In this document: piece after piece, positions 7,587 to 15,540 of the stretch
How the letters are laid out: every line of letters begins with the position of its first letter
Position numbering within the stretch: position 1 is the stretch's first letter
Assembly: GCA_035628645.1 (NCBI GenBank)
Contig: DASPJL010000055.1
Coordinates: 1-18,021, forward strand
Direction of reading: 5' to 3'
DNA length: 18,021 bases
Source: DASPJL01 sp035628645
GTDB lineage: Bacteria > Bacteroidota > Bacteroidia > Cytophagales > Cyclobacteriaceae
The notes under the pieces: model-generated
Seen by the model: the letters and a program-made list of their open reading frames with translations, nothing else
Database searches by the model: none
What the model was told of the DNA's origin: nothing
Made by a program: the position numbers and the translations under genes

Positions 7587-9437
7587 ATGTTAAATTTAAG
7601 GAGAACATTTTTTTTTCTATTTGTACTGAGTTTTGGCTCGGTTTATCTTGTAAATGCACAAGTAAAGATTACTCCATTAATTAAGTATAAATCTTATAAA
7701 CCGACACCCAAAGGTTCTAATTTAAGAACGTTAGCGACTCCGCTCCTACTCCCATTCTTTGATGATTTTTCCACTACTGCCGATTCAATAGATTTTACCT
7801 TATGGGAAAGAACCGGAGGAACCCAACTTAATTATTCCAAGGCCCTTAACCCTCCCTCCATTAATGTAGTAACATTTGATGGAGCTGATTCTTCAGGAAG
7901 ACCTTATAATGGTTTTGTCAATCCCCTTGCCACGGGCGAAGCAGATATTTTAACTTCCAATCCTATTGATCTTTCCACTTATGACTCGACTTCGGGTGTG
8001 TTTTTAAGTTTTCTCTGGCAAGCTGAGGGCTTAGGCGAAGAGCCTGATCATGCTACAACAGACGATGATTTCATTACTTTATATTTTTTTAATAAAGACA
8101 GCGCCTGGACCTCAGTTTGGACGCAGGAAGGAGGAAGCGTACAGGATTTTCGGAATGCCATAATACCTGTAAAAGACTCCTTGTATTTCTGGTCAGGTTT
8201 CCAATTCAGATTGATTTCCAATGGAAATCTATCCGGAGGATTTGACAACTGGCATCTGGACTACTTTTATTTAAACTCAGCCAGAAATGAGGCAGATACT
8301 TTTTATAATGACTTGGCAATTTCCAAACATTCCCTTTCTTTTCTTAAAAGATACTATGCGATGCCTTATCAGCAGTATAAAGCAAACCCGCAGGCTGAAA
8401 CTGCTGATTCCTTAAGTGTTCTGGCCTATAATTTAGATGTAGATCCCTTAAAGCCCGACCCCTCGGTTACGATATTAAAAGATGCACAAGCTGTTTTAAA
8501 TTTAAAATTAGGATCAGAAAACATAAATCCTCATTCCTACAAAACCTACACCCAACCCTTTGATTATAGAACTATAATAGGAGAAGATTCTGTAAATTCA
8601 GATATAAATCAAACCCGTCAGTTTCGATTGGAGTATGATCTTTTAGAAATAGAAGGACAATATAGGGGCAATGACAAACACGGAGTAGATATTGAATTAA
8701 AAGATTACTTTGCTTATGATGATGGATCGGCAGAAGCTGCCTTTAACCTTACAGGTATCAGTGCAAAGCTGGCTTACAGATATCATTTAAACCAACCTGA
8801 TACTTTGACGGCCATACATATTTATTACCCCCCTCAAATTCGGGACATAAGCGGCACAGGACTAAGGTTATTAATATGGAACCATAAAGAGGATTCTGTT
8901 TACAAGAGAATAAGTACAGTAGCCGTTTACACAGATACCATTAATGAATTTGTAAAATATGCCTTGACCGGGGAAGATCAACTCGTTTTATCGGATACCT
9001 TCTACATCGGTTATGAACAAACCGTAATTGACCCTTTACCCATTGGTTTTGATAGAAATACAAATTCCAATTCTGAAATATTCTATCAGTTGGGCGGGGA
9101 GAAAACCTGGGCTCGTTTTACAGATGAGGAAGGAAGTTTAATGATCAGGCCAGTATTTGGAAGAGCCCAAAGTATTACCAGCGACGATAATCCTGTTACA
9201 TTCAAGTCATATAAACTATTTCCCAATCCTTCAAAAGGGACATTCACAATAGACGGCGATATCGATAAAGTATCGGTTTATGATCATTTAGGAAGAGCCA
9301 TTCAGGAAAAGACATTTAAAAAGGGTGAAAAGAAGGAATTAAAACTTAATAATTCAGGTAACGGATTATACATTCTTCATTTATTCAAGGGGAAAAATAG
9401 ATTTATAGAGAAAATAATTTTAGACCGGAATTTTTAG
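7587..9437 (+). CDS. T9SS type-A sorting domain protein of unknown function
   Basis: A 616-residue exported protein. The signal peptide is about residues 1-24 (TFFFLFVLSFGSVYLVNA). Residues 55-61 read LPFFDDF, opening a beta-sandwich-like region of about 175 residues that ends near GGFDNWHLDYFYLN, similar in style to MAM/choice-of-anchor domains. A second probable beta domain starts at YDDGSAE (377-383), a motif I associate with Bacteroidota secreted proteins. The last 75 residues (from 542) are a T9SS sorting domain: LFPNPSKGTFTI, VSVYDHLGRAI, GLYILHLF, then a basic tail. I see no catalytic motif. It begins 33 bases after the PASTA gene, so the two may be co-transcribed, and it meets the next gene tail to tail. 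Confidence 0.8.
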   Translation: MLNLRRTFFFLFVLSFGSVYLVNAQVKITPLIKYKSYKPTPKGSNLRTLATPLLLPFFDDFSTTADSIDFTLWERTGGTQLNYSKALNPPSINVVTFDGADSSGRPYNGFVNPLATGEADILTSNPIDLSTYDSTSGVFLSFLWQAEGLGEEPDHATTDDDFITLYFFNKDSAWTSVWTQEGGSVQDFRNAIIPVKDSLYFWSGFQFRLISNGNLSGGFDNWHLDYFYLNSARNEADTFYNDLAISKHSLSFLKRYYAMPYQQYKANPQAETADSLSVLAYNLDVDPLKPDPSVTILKDAQAVLNLKLGSENINPHSYKTYTQPFDYRTIIGEDSVNSDINQTRQFRLEYDLLEIEGQYRGNDKHGVDIELKDYFAYDDGSAEAAFNLTGISAKLAYRYHLNQPDTLTAIHIYYPPQIRDISGTGLRLLIWNHKEDSVYKRISTVAVYTDTINEFVKYALTGEDQLVLSDTFYIGYEQTVIDPLPIGFDRNTNSNSEIFYQLGGEKTWARFTDEEGSLMIRPVFGRAQSITSDDNPVTFKSYKLFPNPSKGTFTIDGDIDKVSVYDHLGRAIQEKTFKKGEKKELKLNNSGNGLYILHLFKGKNRFIEKIILDRNF

Positions 9438-9476
9438 CTCGAATTCCGCGATTGGAATTTATCAAACAAGGAGCTA
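9435..9476. terminator. Weak bulged stem-loop between convergent genes
   Basis: TAGCTC (9435-9440, including the stop codon of the upstream gene) can pair with GAGCTA (9471-9476), and AATTCC (9442-9447) with GGAATT (9454-9459). The two helices are separated by an 11-base one-sided bulge. There is no T-run. It sits between convergent reading frames, where a terminator is expected, but the structure is weak. Confidence 0.25.
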
Positions 9477-9504
9477 CTAATTCGTCAATTCTGCTACTTC
9501 CGGT

Positions 9505-10668
9505 TTATACTTTACTTATTTTTCTCTTTCCAAATAATCCTTTGATCCAATTCAATATCTTCTTAAAAAATCCATCTTTTTCTTCATCGTTATCCTCACC
9601 TTCACCTATCAAGTACCCATAAGGTTTAAGTGATTCTATGTTGTCAAAAAGTATTTTTACTATTCCAATGAATGGTATAAATAAAATCATGCCCGCTACT
9701 CCCCAAATCATTCCTCCAATAATAAGGGCCATAATTGCCGCAAGGGGATTTATCTTAACCTGAGATCCAGTAATATTAGGCGTTAAAAAATTATTTTCCA
9801 GAAACTGATTAAAAGTAAATACAGCTGCCACCGCCACAGCGCTCCATATTGAATCCATTGTGAGCAAGGCCATAATTATAGGAAACAGGCTGCCTACTAA
9901 CACACCCACATATGGAATAATGTTTAAAATAGCCGCTAGCACACCAAAGAAGACAGCATGTTTTATCCCGATAATCAACAACCCGGTAGTGTTTAACACA
10001 GCCAGAATAACAATGACAGTTAAAACTCCGATCAGATATTGCTGAGTAACCTTACTTATTTGAAGTGTAATTTCATTTGCAATGGAATGATTGCTTCTGG
10101 AAACTATCTTTTTAATAAATCTGGAGAATCGCCTTCGATAAAAGATAAAAAAGAAAATATAAATTATGAGGAGTCCGATCCCAGCAACAGTCCCGGTAGT
10201 GGCAGATATAAAAGAAGAAACAAATACATCGGCAGATTTTAATGAATTGTTGAGTCTTTCCCTGGCAAACTCTATCTGCCTAGATGGCGAAACGTTAAAC
10301 TCCTGTTGAATAAACCCTTGAATATCACCAATTTTCTCATTAAGCTTTTTCTGAAGTTCAGGCAGATCTGATGCGAACATTATAACTTGAGAAGTAAAAA
10401 GCGTAATTAAACCGGCAAAGACAATCAAGATCAGAAGTATGCACAGAAACGTGGAAATCCCTTTGCTTATACCCCACTTTTCAAATCTATTGCAAAGAGG
10501 AGCCATAAGCATTGCGAGAAGAGCAGCAAAGGACACAGGAACAAGAAACTCACGGGCAAAATACAGGCCTGAAAAGAGAAGGAAAAGAAATAGCAGTACC
10601 AAGGTTAATTTTGGCAAACCTTTGATTTTATAATTATTTTGTTCCTGAGGGTCCTGTGAGTTGTACAT
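9505..10668 (-). CDS. AI-2E/PerM family membrane transporter
   Basis: A 387-residue integral membrane protein of the AI-2E transporter family (formerly UPF0118; YdiK/PerM/TqsA relatives). Hydrophobic segments lie at about 20-37, 43-58, 72-95, 155-178, 210-233, 237-270, 273-288 and 308-342, fitting the usual eight helices. The long soluble segment between the third and fourth helices (about 100-150) is characteristic. Family-type motifs are NIIPYVGVLVGSLFP (249-263) and ENNFLTPNITG (291-301). The tail is acidic then basic and cytosolic. The substrate cannot be told from sequence: members have been linked to autoinducer-2 export, Na+/H+ antiport or unknown roles. It appears to be a single gene, converging with the T9SS gene. 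Confidence 0.9.
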   Translation of the reverse strand: MYNSQDPQEQNNYKIKGLPKLTLVLLFLFLLFSGLYFAREFLVPVSFAALLAMLMAPLCNRFEKWGISKGISTFLCILLILIVFAGLITLFTSQVIMFASDLPELQKKLNEKIGDIQGFIQQEFNVSPSRQIEFARERLNNSLKSADVFVSSFISATTGTVAGIGLLIIYIFFFIFYRRRFSRFIKKIVSRSNHSIANEITLQISKVTQQYLIGVLTVIVILAVLNTTGLLIIGIKHAVFFGVLAAILNIIPYVGVLVGSLFPIIMALLTMDSIWSAVAVAAVFTFNQFLENNFLTPNITGSQVKINPLAAIMALIIGGMIWGVAGMILFIPFIGIVKILFDNIESLKPYGYLIGEGEDNDEEKDGFFKKILNWIKGLFGKRKISKV

Positions 10669-10863
10669 TATTATCTTTTTATAGGTATTATAAATGTTGA
10701 GTTATCAAGCCAGAAGTCTTTTCAAATTTGCTCAAAAAGTTTATCTCCTCGAAAAGTGAATGGACAAAATTATTTCTAAAGAAAATTGGAATTTAATAGA
10801 GGAGGAAACGGAAAATTGAAACTTATGGATATGTGTAGCTATAAAATAGTTGTTGTGACACGA

Positions 10864-11910
10864 TCAAAACAAATTTAAATTACCTCCCTTTCTGAATCTG
10901 TCTAATCTAATTGGAGGAAGCCCTTTCTCTGAAAAATATCTGGCATAAGAAATCCTAAAAAGCTGACCTATGATTTCCGATAAATTTCCTTCGCCCTTCA
11001 TCCTTCGTCCCCAGTCTGAGTCATTAACATTTCCACCATGCAATTCACTAATTTGATTCCACACTTTATTTGAACGATCCGGAAAATTTTTCACTAGCCA
11101 ATCCTGGAATATATGCTTTATCTCTCCATTCAGCCTCACTACAGTATATCCAGCCTCTAAAGCTCCATGATTTGAAGCCGCTTTCAAAATTTCAGGTATT
11201 TCGAAATGGTTTAGAGAAGGAATGAGCGGCGCAGCCATTACCCCCACAGGAATGCCATTATCTGATAATGTCTGCAAAGTTTGTAACCTGTTCTTTGCAG
11301 TGGCAGTTCGCGGTTCTAGCTTCTGCCGGAGTGCTTCATCTAACGACGTAATGGAAACAAATACCTGTACAAGTCCTTCTTTGGATAGTTGTTGAAGAAT
11401 ATCTATATCCCTTGTAACCAAACTATTTTTTGTTATTATCGAAACAGGATTTCCATATTTCAGGAAGACTTTAAGAATCTCTCTGGTTATCTTCAATTTC
11501 CGCTCAATTGGCTGATAACAGTCTGTATTTCCTGAAAGTGCTATTACTGCTGGCTTCCAGGATTTGCTTAGAAAATTATCTTCAAGGAGTTTGGGTGCAT
11601 TTTTCTTAATTATGATTTTGCTTTCAAAATCATATCCTGCACTGAAGCCCCAATATTGATGTGAATTTCTGGCATAACAATAAATACATCCATGTTCACA
11701 TCCCTGATAAGGGTTCATCGAATACATCATTCTAAGGTCAGGACTTTCTACCTTATTGACAATTTTTTTAGGAGAATCCTGGTAGAAATGCGTTTTGTTA
11801 TCAAATGAATATTCTTCATCCAGCCCTTCTATATGTTCCAGACTTATTTGATTTTTAATAAACCTATTTTCAGTATTAACCTGAGCTCCTCTTCCTTTGT
11901 AATATTCCAT
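10864..11910 (-). CDS. PA0069-type radical SAM protein
   Basis: A 348-residue radical SAM protein. The cluster motif is CEHGCIYC (C71, C75, C78) in the context MNPYQGCEHGCIYCYARNSH, preceded by the family-typical YKGRGA at the N-terminus (4-9). This pattern matches the PA0069 family, related to the SplB/spore photoproduct lyase-like group; the reaction is not known to me. Downstream motifs fit the TIM-barrel core: ALSGNTDCYQPIE (about 109-121), SIITKN, VFVSITSLD, LEPRTA. The C-terminus (SYARYFSEKGLPPIRLDRFR) is also conserved in style. The ATG at 11910 is preceded by very AT-rich DNA with no Shine-Dalgarno. It appears to be transcribed alone, 195 bases upstream of the AI-2E gene on the same strand. 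Confidence 0.87.
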   Translation of the reverse strand: MEYYKGRGAQVNTENRFIKNQISLEHIEGLDEEYSFDNKTHFYQDSPKKIVNKVESPDLRMMYSMNPYQGCEHGCIYCYARNSHQYWGFSAGYDFESKIIIKKNAPKLLEDNFLSKSWKPAVIALSGNTDCYQPIERKLKITREILKVFLKYGNPVSIITKNSLVTRDIDILQQLSKEGLVQVFVSITSLDEALRQKLEPRTATAKNRLQTLQTLSDNGIPVGVMAAPLIPSLNHFEIPEILKAASNHGALEAGYTVVRLNGEIKHIFQDWLVKNFPDRSNKVWNQISELHGGNVNDSDWGRRMKGEGNLSEIIGQLFRISYARYFSEKGLPPIRLDRFRKGGNLNLF

Positions 11911-12320
11911 AGCTATAATTTATAAACTAATAATATTAGTAATATTAAGAATTAAATAGTAATAAATTTAGCTTTATAAAGAAAATAAAGTTTGAGGCTA
12001 TAAAGAGAAATTTGGAATAACGGAATTTCGGAGGGAATGCATTCTCAGCTTTATTTACTATTTTGAATAGAAAGCCGAGTCTTTGCCAACCTTAAAATAA
12101 TACTAAATATACCTACATCGAACCTACAGCGAACCTACAGCGAACCTAAAGCGAAGGAACAAAATCCTAGGAAAGCGATTTGAAAATTAGAATAATACAA
12201 TTTTATGTTTTTCGGAAGAAAGAACTGAAGGTTTTTGTTGTTTATCTTATCGATTTATCCAATTTTCACCTCGCCGGTCCGATTGATCCAAAATTGTTTA
12301 AGCAGGAGAACTATTCTGAC
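11911..12320. other. Long gene-free region between folB and the radical SAM gene
   Basis: Together with the terminator-like repeat and short flank to 12419, about 509 bases hold no convincing coding frame on either strand. The first 90 bases next to the radical SAM start are very AT-rich and presumably contain its promoter, though no TAnnTTTG element reading toward it is seen. A perfect GAATGCATTC palindrome lies near 12034-12045, and the 11-base tandem repeat at 12112-12155 is described separately. A small non-coding RNA cannot be excluded. Confidence 0.5.
12112..12155. repeat. Four-copy 11-bp tandem repeat
   Basis: Four adjacent 11-base units: CCTACATCGAA (12112-12122), CCTACAGCGAA (12123-12133), CCTACAGCGAA (12134-12144) and CCTAAAGCGAA (12145-12155). 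The middle two are identical and the outer two differ by one base each. The unit length is about one helical turn. It lies in non-coding DNA upstream of the radical SAM gene and downstream of folB. Confidence 0.9.
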
Positions 12321-12364
12321 AGCAAAAGACCTAACAGGTTTTAAAATCTGTTAGGTCTTTTGCT
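12321..12364. terminator. Perfect 17-bp inverted repeat, probable terminator of folB
   Basis: AGCAAAAGACCTAACAG (12321-12337) is exactly complementary to CTGTTAGGTCTTTTGCT (12348-12364), with a 10-base loop (GTTTTAAAAT) that is itself nearly self-complementary. It begins 55 bases past the folB stop codon in folB's direction, and the transcript's stem contains a U-run. Palindromes built on ACCTAACAG...CTGTTAGGT recur as intergenic terminator-like elements in Bacteroidota, as I recall them. It should work in either direction. Confidence 0.75.
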
Positions 12365-12419
12365 TTAGTTCATTCCTTTGTTAATGACCCTTGTTCGTCG
12401 TTTCAAATGGTCTTTCTAC

Positions 12420-12776
12420 TCACTTTTTTTCTTTTAAAATCACCCTAGCCTTTCTGCAAATCCCTCCCATCGGCGGATTATATTTAGTCACACATACTTC
12501 AACGGATTGAATTCTTGGATCAAAAGAAAAAGTATCGGTAATAATATTTTTAGCAATTTTTTCAAGGAGGTGTGCAGGACGTGCCATCTCTTTGCTTACC
12601 ACCTGATAAAGGCTCACATAATCAACCGTTTTTGAAAGATCATCAGTAGCTGCTGCTTCTTCCAGGTCCGCTTCTACCTGAATGTCTACAGTAAATTTGT
12701 TTCCTAATTTCCGTTCTTCTTTGTGGAAGCCATGATAGGCAAAAAACTCAAGTCCTTCAAGTGAAATGATACCCAT
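12420..12776 (-). CDS. folB: Dihydroneopterin aldolase
   Basis: A 118-residue FolB, the normal length for this enzyme, which converts 7,8-dihydroneopterin to 6-hydroxymethyl-7,8-dihydropterin and glycolaldehyde in folate synthesis in the cytosol. Family elements are in order: LEGLEFFAYHGFHKEER (6-22) with the catalytic-region Glu, VDYVSLYQVV (51-60) with the pterin-stacking Tyr, HLLEKIA (69-75) with the pterin-anchoring Glu, and VTKYNPPMGG (96-105) with the catalytic Lys98. Its ATG begins one base after the stop of the DivIVA-domain gene, so the two are almost certainly on one transcript and may be translationally coupled. A strong inverted repeat follows the gene. Confidence 0.95.
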   Translation of the reverse strand: MGIISLEGLEFFAYHGFHKEERKLGNKFTVDIQVEADLEEAAATDDLSKTVDYVSLYQVVSKEMARPAHLLEKIAKNIITDTFSFDPRIQSVEVCVTKYNPPMGGICRKARVILKEKK

Positions 12777-12777
12777 T

Positions 12778-13518
12778 CTATAAATCTAGACTATCGAAAA
12801 ATGATTTTGAAGAATTACCTGACTGTTTTTCTAAAATTGTATCCTTATTGGAACTATCAGTAGAAGCCGGATCAATTTCCGTACTTTCTTCCGGTGCTTT
12901 TGTCGATTCTGATTCAGACGACGTTTCTTTCCTAGCATTAAGGCTACTCTTCTTTGAAGGAATAGTAAAATCTTTAAGATGAATATCAAAATCCATTCTT
13001 TTTATTTGTGAAGAGGCCCTGCTGATTTTATCATTTAGATCTCCCGCAAAATGTTTTAAATCTGAGATAAGATTATCTCTATAAGTTTCCAGATTTTTAT
13101 AGTGTCTTTCAAGTTCCTTCAACTCATGTTGCATTTCTTCCAGAGCAGTTCGGGCCCTTGTTTCTGCTTCTTCTATGATGGATTTGGCTTTCGCTTTAGC
13201 ATCATTTAAAATGGCATCTGCTTTTAACTGCATTTCACGTACATGAAGTTCTGCCGTTTTATTCGCTTGTTCTATCAGTGTGGCCCCAGTATCTTCTGCT
13301 GTTTTTAAGGTCTTATACAATGAGTTTTCAACTTCCCTGAGTTTTTTAACTTCTTTTTCCGAAGTCTCTAGTCTGAAGCGATATTCCTTATTTTCATCTA
13401 TCACTCTTTCCCACTCCTGTGAAAGGGTAAGAAGAAAGGCATTCACTTCATCTTTATCATAACCTCTAAAATGTTTTTCAAAAGTCTTTTGCCTAATTTC
13501 TATCGGTGTAATCTTCAT
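12778..13518 (-). CDS. DivIVA-domain coiled-coil protein
   Basis: A 246-residue protein. The N-terminus (ITPIEIRQKTFEKHFRGYDK, then DEVNAFL; residues 3-29) is a clear DivIVA-type membrane-curvature-binding head, with the turn FRGYDKDEV. Residues about 30-165 are long heptad-type coiled coil with alternating charged and small residues (LKADAILNDAKAKAKSIIEE). A short segment near 166-185 follows, then a low-complexity Ser/Glu/Thr-rich tail (about 190-230) and a short end motif FFDSLDL. DivIVA proteins in Gram-positives mark poles and septa and recruit division or wall-growth factors; the role in Bacteroidota is poorly known. The gene precedes folB by one base and follows the WD40 gene by 95 bases, on the same strand. 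Confidence 0.85.
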   Translation of the reverse strand: MKITPIEIRQKTFEKHFRGYDKDEVNAFLLTLSQEWERVIDENKEYRFRLETSEKEVKKLREVENSLYKTLKTAEDTGATLIEQANKTAELHVREMQLKADAILNDAKAKAKSIIEEAETRARTALEEMQHELKELERHYKNLETYRDNLISDLKHFAGDLNDKISRASSQIKRMDFDIHLKDFTIPSKKSSLNARKETSSESESTKAPEESTEIDPASTDSSNKDTILEKQSGNSSKSFFDSLDL

Positions 13519-13613
13519 TCTATTTCTTTATTTAAAGGTTCAGGTATTGAAAACTTATATTGCTAACTTCAAAATTCCTTAATTATTTGGTATACATGAA
13601 GGGATTTTGAGTT

Positions 13614-14531
13614 TTAACTTTCTCGAAATTCTATTTTCCAAACTGCCAACATCTTATCGTCGCTACATGAAATTAACTGATTTTCATAACTTGTCCAAAG
13701 GAGCTTATTTACAGAAGTGCCATGCCCTGCATGCCGGGCTTTATCAATTACCTTCAACAACTTCATTTCTTCCTCATTCCACAGTTTAATGGTCTTATCC
13801 ATACTGCAAGTAACAAAATGACTAAAATCAGGACTCAGTGAAAGATTATTTATGGCATACATATGGGCTACAACGGAATTTTCAAGAGAATATCCATTAA
13901 ATACATCCCATTTTTTTAGTCGCGCATCTCTGCTTCCGCTAAAAAGAAATTTAGAATCAGAAGAATATTTGACTGTAAAAACGGAATTCTCATGCGCAAG
14001 AAATTCATATTTTAACTTAAAATCTTTAAGGTCAAAAACCCTTATGTAATTATCACTATATCCGACTGCAAATTCTCCGCAAGCTTTATTAATTGAAATA
14101 CAGCGCGCACTTTTCTCGCTTAACTTTACCTTAAACTTTGTTTCAAGGGAGTTGTAATCCAACACACTAATCAGTCCATTTCCAAAAGCCACAAGAAGCT
14201 TGTCTTCAAAGAACTGAAGATCGAATATAGAAGTATTCTCAGTTTTTAAAGATTTTATTTCCTTGTTGCTTTCCAAGTCAATAATATGAATGCCTTCAAA
14301 ATTTTGCCCTACTACCAAATGGTTGTACCGGGCAACATGGCAAATAGCATAAATAGATTTCGGAACCGTGACGACCAACTTCCCTATATCAGGCGTGGTA
14401 AGATCCCACTTGACTACCATACCATCTCCACCGGCTGAGAAAAAAATATTTGGCTTATCTGTTCCCTCTAAGGTATAAACACAATCGCGATGACCTGAAA
14501 GGGAAGCAATTTTTTCTACATGTACCTTCAT
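13614..14531 (-). CDS. WD40-repeat beta-propeller protein
   Basis: A 305-residue protein made of about seven WD40 blades and little else. Recognisable blade ends or starts are: LSGHRDCVYTLE...GGDGMVVKWDL (11-44), NFEGIHIIDLE (78-88), NGLISVLDY (118-126), GYSDNYIRVFDL (157-168), LAHENSVFTVKYS...GSRDARLKKWDV (178-210), VAHMYAINNLSL...SMDKTIKLWN (221-252) and HAGHGTSVNKLLW...SDDKMLAVWKI (267-300). There is no signal peptide or membrane helix, so it should be cytosolic. Such propellers are protein-interaction platforms; no partner is obvious, although the DivIVA-domain gene follows on the same strand. The ATG at 14531 places the first blade at residue 5 and needs no upstream extension. Confidence 0.88.
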   Translation of the reverse strand: MKVHVEKIASLSGHRDCVYTLEGTDKPNIFFSAGGDGMVVKWDLTTPDIGKLVVTVPKSIYAICHVARYNHLVVGQNFEGIHIIDLESNKEIKSLKTENTSIFDLQFFEDKLLVAFGNGLISVLDYNSLETKFKVKLSEKSARCISINKACGEFAVGYSDNYIRVFDLKDFKLKYEFLAHENSVFTVKYSSDSKFLFSGSRDARLKKWDVFNGYSLENSVVAHMYAINNLSLSPDFSHFVTCSMDKTIKLWNEEEMKLLKVIDKARHAGHGTSVNKLLWTSYENQLISCSDDKMLAVWKIEFRES

Positions 14532-14810
14532 TTATGGATGAATTTAAGATGGAAGTGGGGAGATGAAAGCAGGAAGACTAGACTTTTCACCATGTTCCTA
14601 TGATTCCAGATTTTGGAGAGAACACATAAACGGTTCCTTGATTTATCAAAAGCTTTGCTGATTGACCTCACTCTTTTTTTAGTCCTGACGCTAACAAATC
14701 TAGGTATTATAAGCCAGAAATTGCACTTCAAGGATTGTATTTAGGAAAGAATTATCAATAAAAACATTTTAAAAAGATGAGGTTCCTAAACTAATGTGGC
14801 CCGCATCCTC
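14532..14810. other. Intergenic region between divergent WD40 and PPTase genes
   Basis: Just under 300 bases with no convincing gene. It should hold promoters for both divergent genes. A TAGATTTG element reads toward the WD40 gene (14695-14702, - strand). The + strand element for the other gene abuts its ATG. Nothing else is recognised. Confidence 0.5.
14695..14702 (-). promoter_or_regulatory. Candidate TAnnTTTG -7 element for the WD40 gene
   Basis: On the - strand the bases read TAGATTTG, a full match to the Bacteroidetes -7 consensus TAnnTTTG. It lies about 163 bases upstream of the WD40 start. The nearest upstream TTG (14729-14731) is about 26 bases away, longer than the usual spacing, so this may be a chance match. 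Confidence 0.25.
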
Positions 14811-14818
14811 TAATTTTG
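14811..14818 (+). promoter_or_regulatory. TAnnTTTG -7 promoter element abutting the PPTase start
   Basis: TAATTTTG matches the Bacteroidetes -7 consensus TAnnTTTG exactly. Only four bases (CACC) separate it from the ATG at 14823. Transcription from this element would begin at or next to the start codon, giving a leaderless or nearly leaderless mRNA. No good -33 TTTG box is visible about 20 bases upstream. Confidence 0.5.
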
Positions 14819-14822
14819 CACC

Positions 14823-15452
14823 ATGCCAATTATTCAAATTCAAGAAATCAATAATTACTGCAAATGGGGTATATGGGAGATAAACGAATCTTTAGATGAA
14901 TTGATCCATAAAGTAGATTTTGACATAGAAGACAAGAGCGAATACGAACAAATTCATAACGAAACAAAACAACTAGAATGGCTTACAGGAAAATTATTAA
15001 TTAAAGGCTTGGTTGAGCATTGCGGAGCCAAATATTCTGGAATTTATAAAGATTCTCAAGGAAAGCCTTTTTTGCATAATTTACCTTACCACATTTCTAT
15101 CACGCATTCCAATAAGTACGTGGGCTGTATAATAAACTTCCGTTCATCGGTTGGAATAGACCTGGAAAAAATAAAGGTGAAAGTTCATAATGTTCAAACA
15201 AAATTCCTGTCTGCCCCGGAAATAGAAACTGCCAACGAAGACCTTGAAACATTGACTAAATTTTGGTGTGCAAAAGAAGCGCTATATAAGCTTATTGGAA
15301 AAAAGGGAGTCATTTTCTCCCGCGATATTAATGTTGATCTGAATATCGAATCACTTAACGGTTCCGGCTTTATTTATTATAATGGAATAGTTTATACAAA
15401 AGATATCCAAATTAAAAAACTCGAAGATTATATTGTTGCTTTGGCATTGTAA
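14823..15452 (+). CDS. 4'-phosphopantetheinyl transferase (Sfp type)
   Basis: A 209-residue member of the Sfp/AcpS superfamily, which transfers the phosphopantetheine arm of CoA to a serine of acyl or peptidyl carrier proteins. Motifs are in order: GKPFLHNLPYHISITHSNKY (80-99, the usual substrate loop), GIDLEKI (111-117) with Mg-binding D113 and E115, and FWCAKEALYKLIGK (147-160) with the W..KEA..K signature (W148, K151, E152). The length fits the shorter Sfp-like type rather than AcpS (about 120). No carrier-protein, polyketide or peptide synthetase gene lies in view, so it may be the general activator of ACP or serve a distant pathway. A promoter element sits immediately before the ATG. Confidence 0.9.
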   Translation: MPIIQIQEINNYCKWGIWEINESLDELIHKVDFDIEDKSEYEQIHNETKQLEWLTGKLLIKGLVEHCGAKYSGIYKDSQGKPFLHNLPYHISITHSNKYVGCIINFRSSVGIDLEKIKVKVHNVQTKFLSAPEIETANEDLETLTKFWCAKEALYKLIGKKGVIFSRDINVDLNIESLNGSGFIYYNGIVYTKDIQIKKLEDYIVALAL

Positions 15453-15540
15453 AATGGCGAAGTCAGAATGACGAATAAGGGTAATTCCATGAATACAGAT
15501 GATAAAGCCATTATATTTTCTTTAAAAATAGCAAAAGCAA

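Noticed and set aside
9860..10633. Several + strand frames inside the AI-2E gene
   Set aside because: They are antisense shadows of a well-supported membrane protein and have no recognisable features.
10826..10876. Short + strand frame MDMCSYKIVVVTRSKQI after a GAGGAGG run at 10799-10805
   Set aside because: The purine run is too far from the ATG for a ribosome binding site, the frame has 17 codons, and it runs into the opposite-strand radical SAM gene.
12112..12155. CRISPR array
   Set aside because: The repeats are directly adjacent 11-base units with no spacers and there are no cas genes.
14528..14731. 67-codon - strand frame overlapping the WD40 start by ATGA
   Set aside because: It would start with TTG, its translation is full of basic and aromatic residues with no domain character, and it lies in what should be a promoter region. 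The ATGA overlap is most likely chance.
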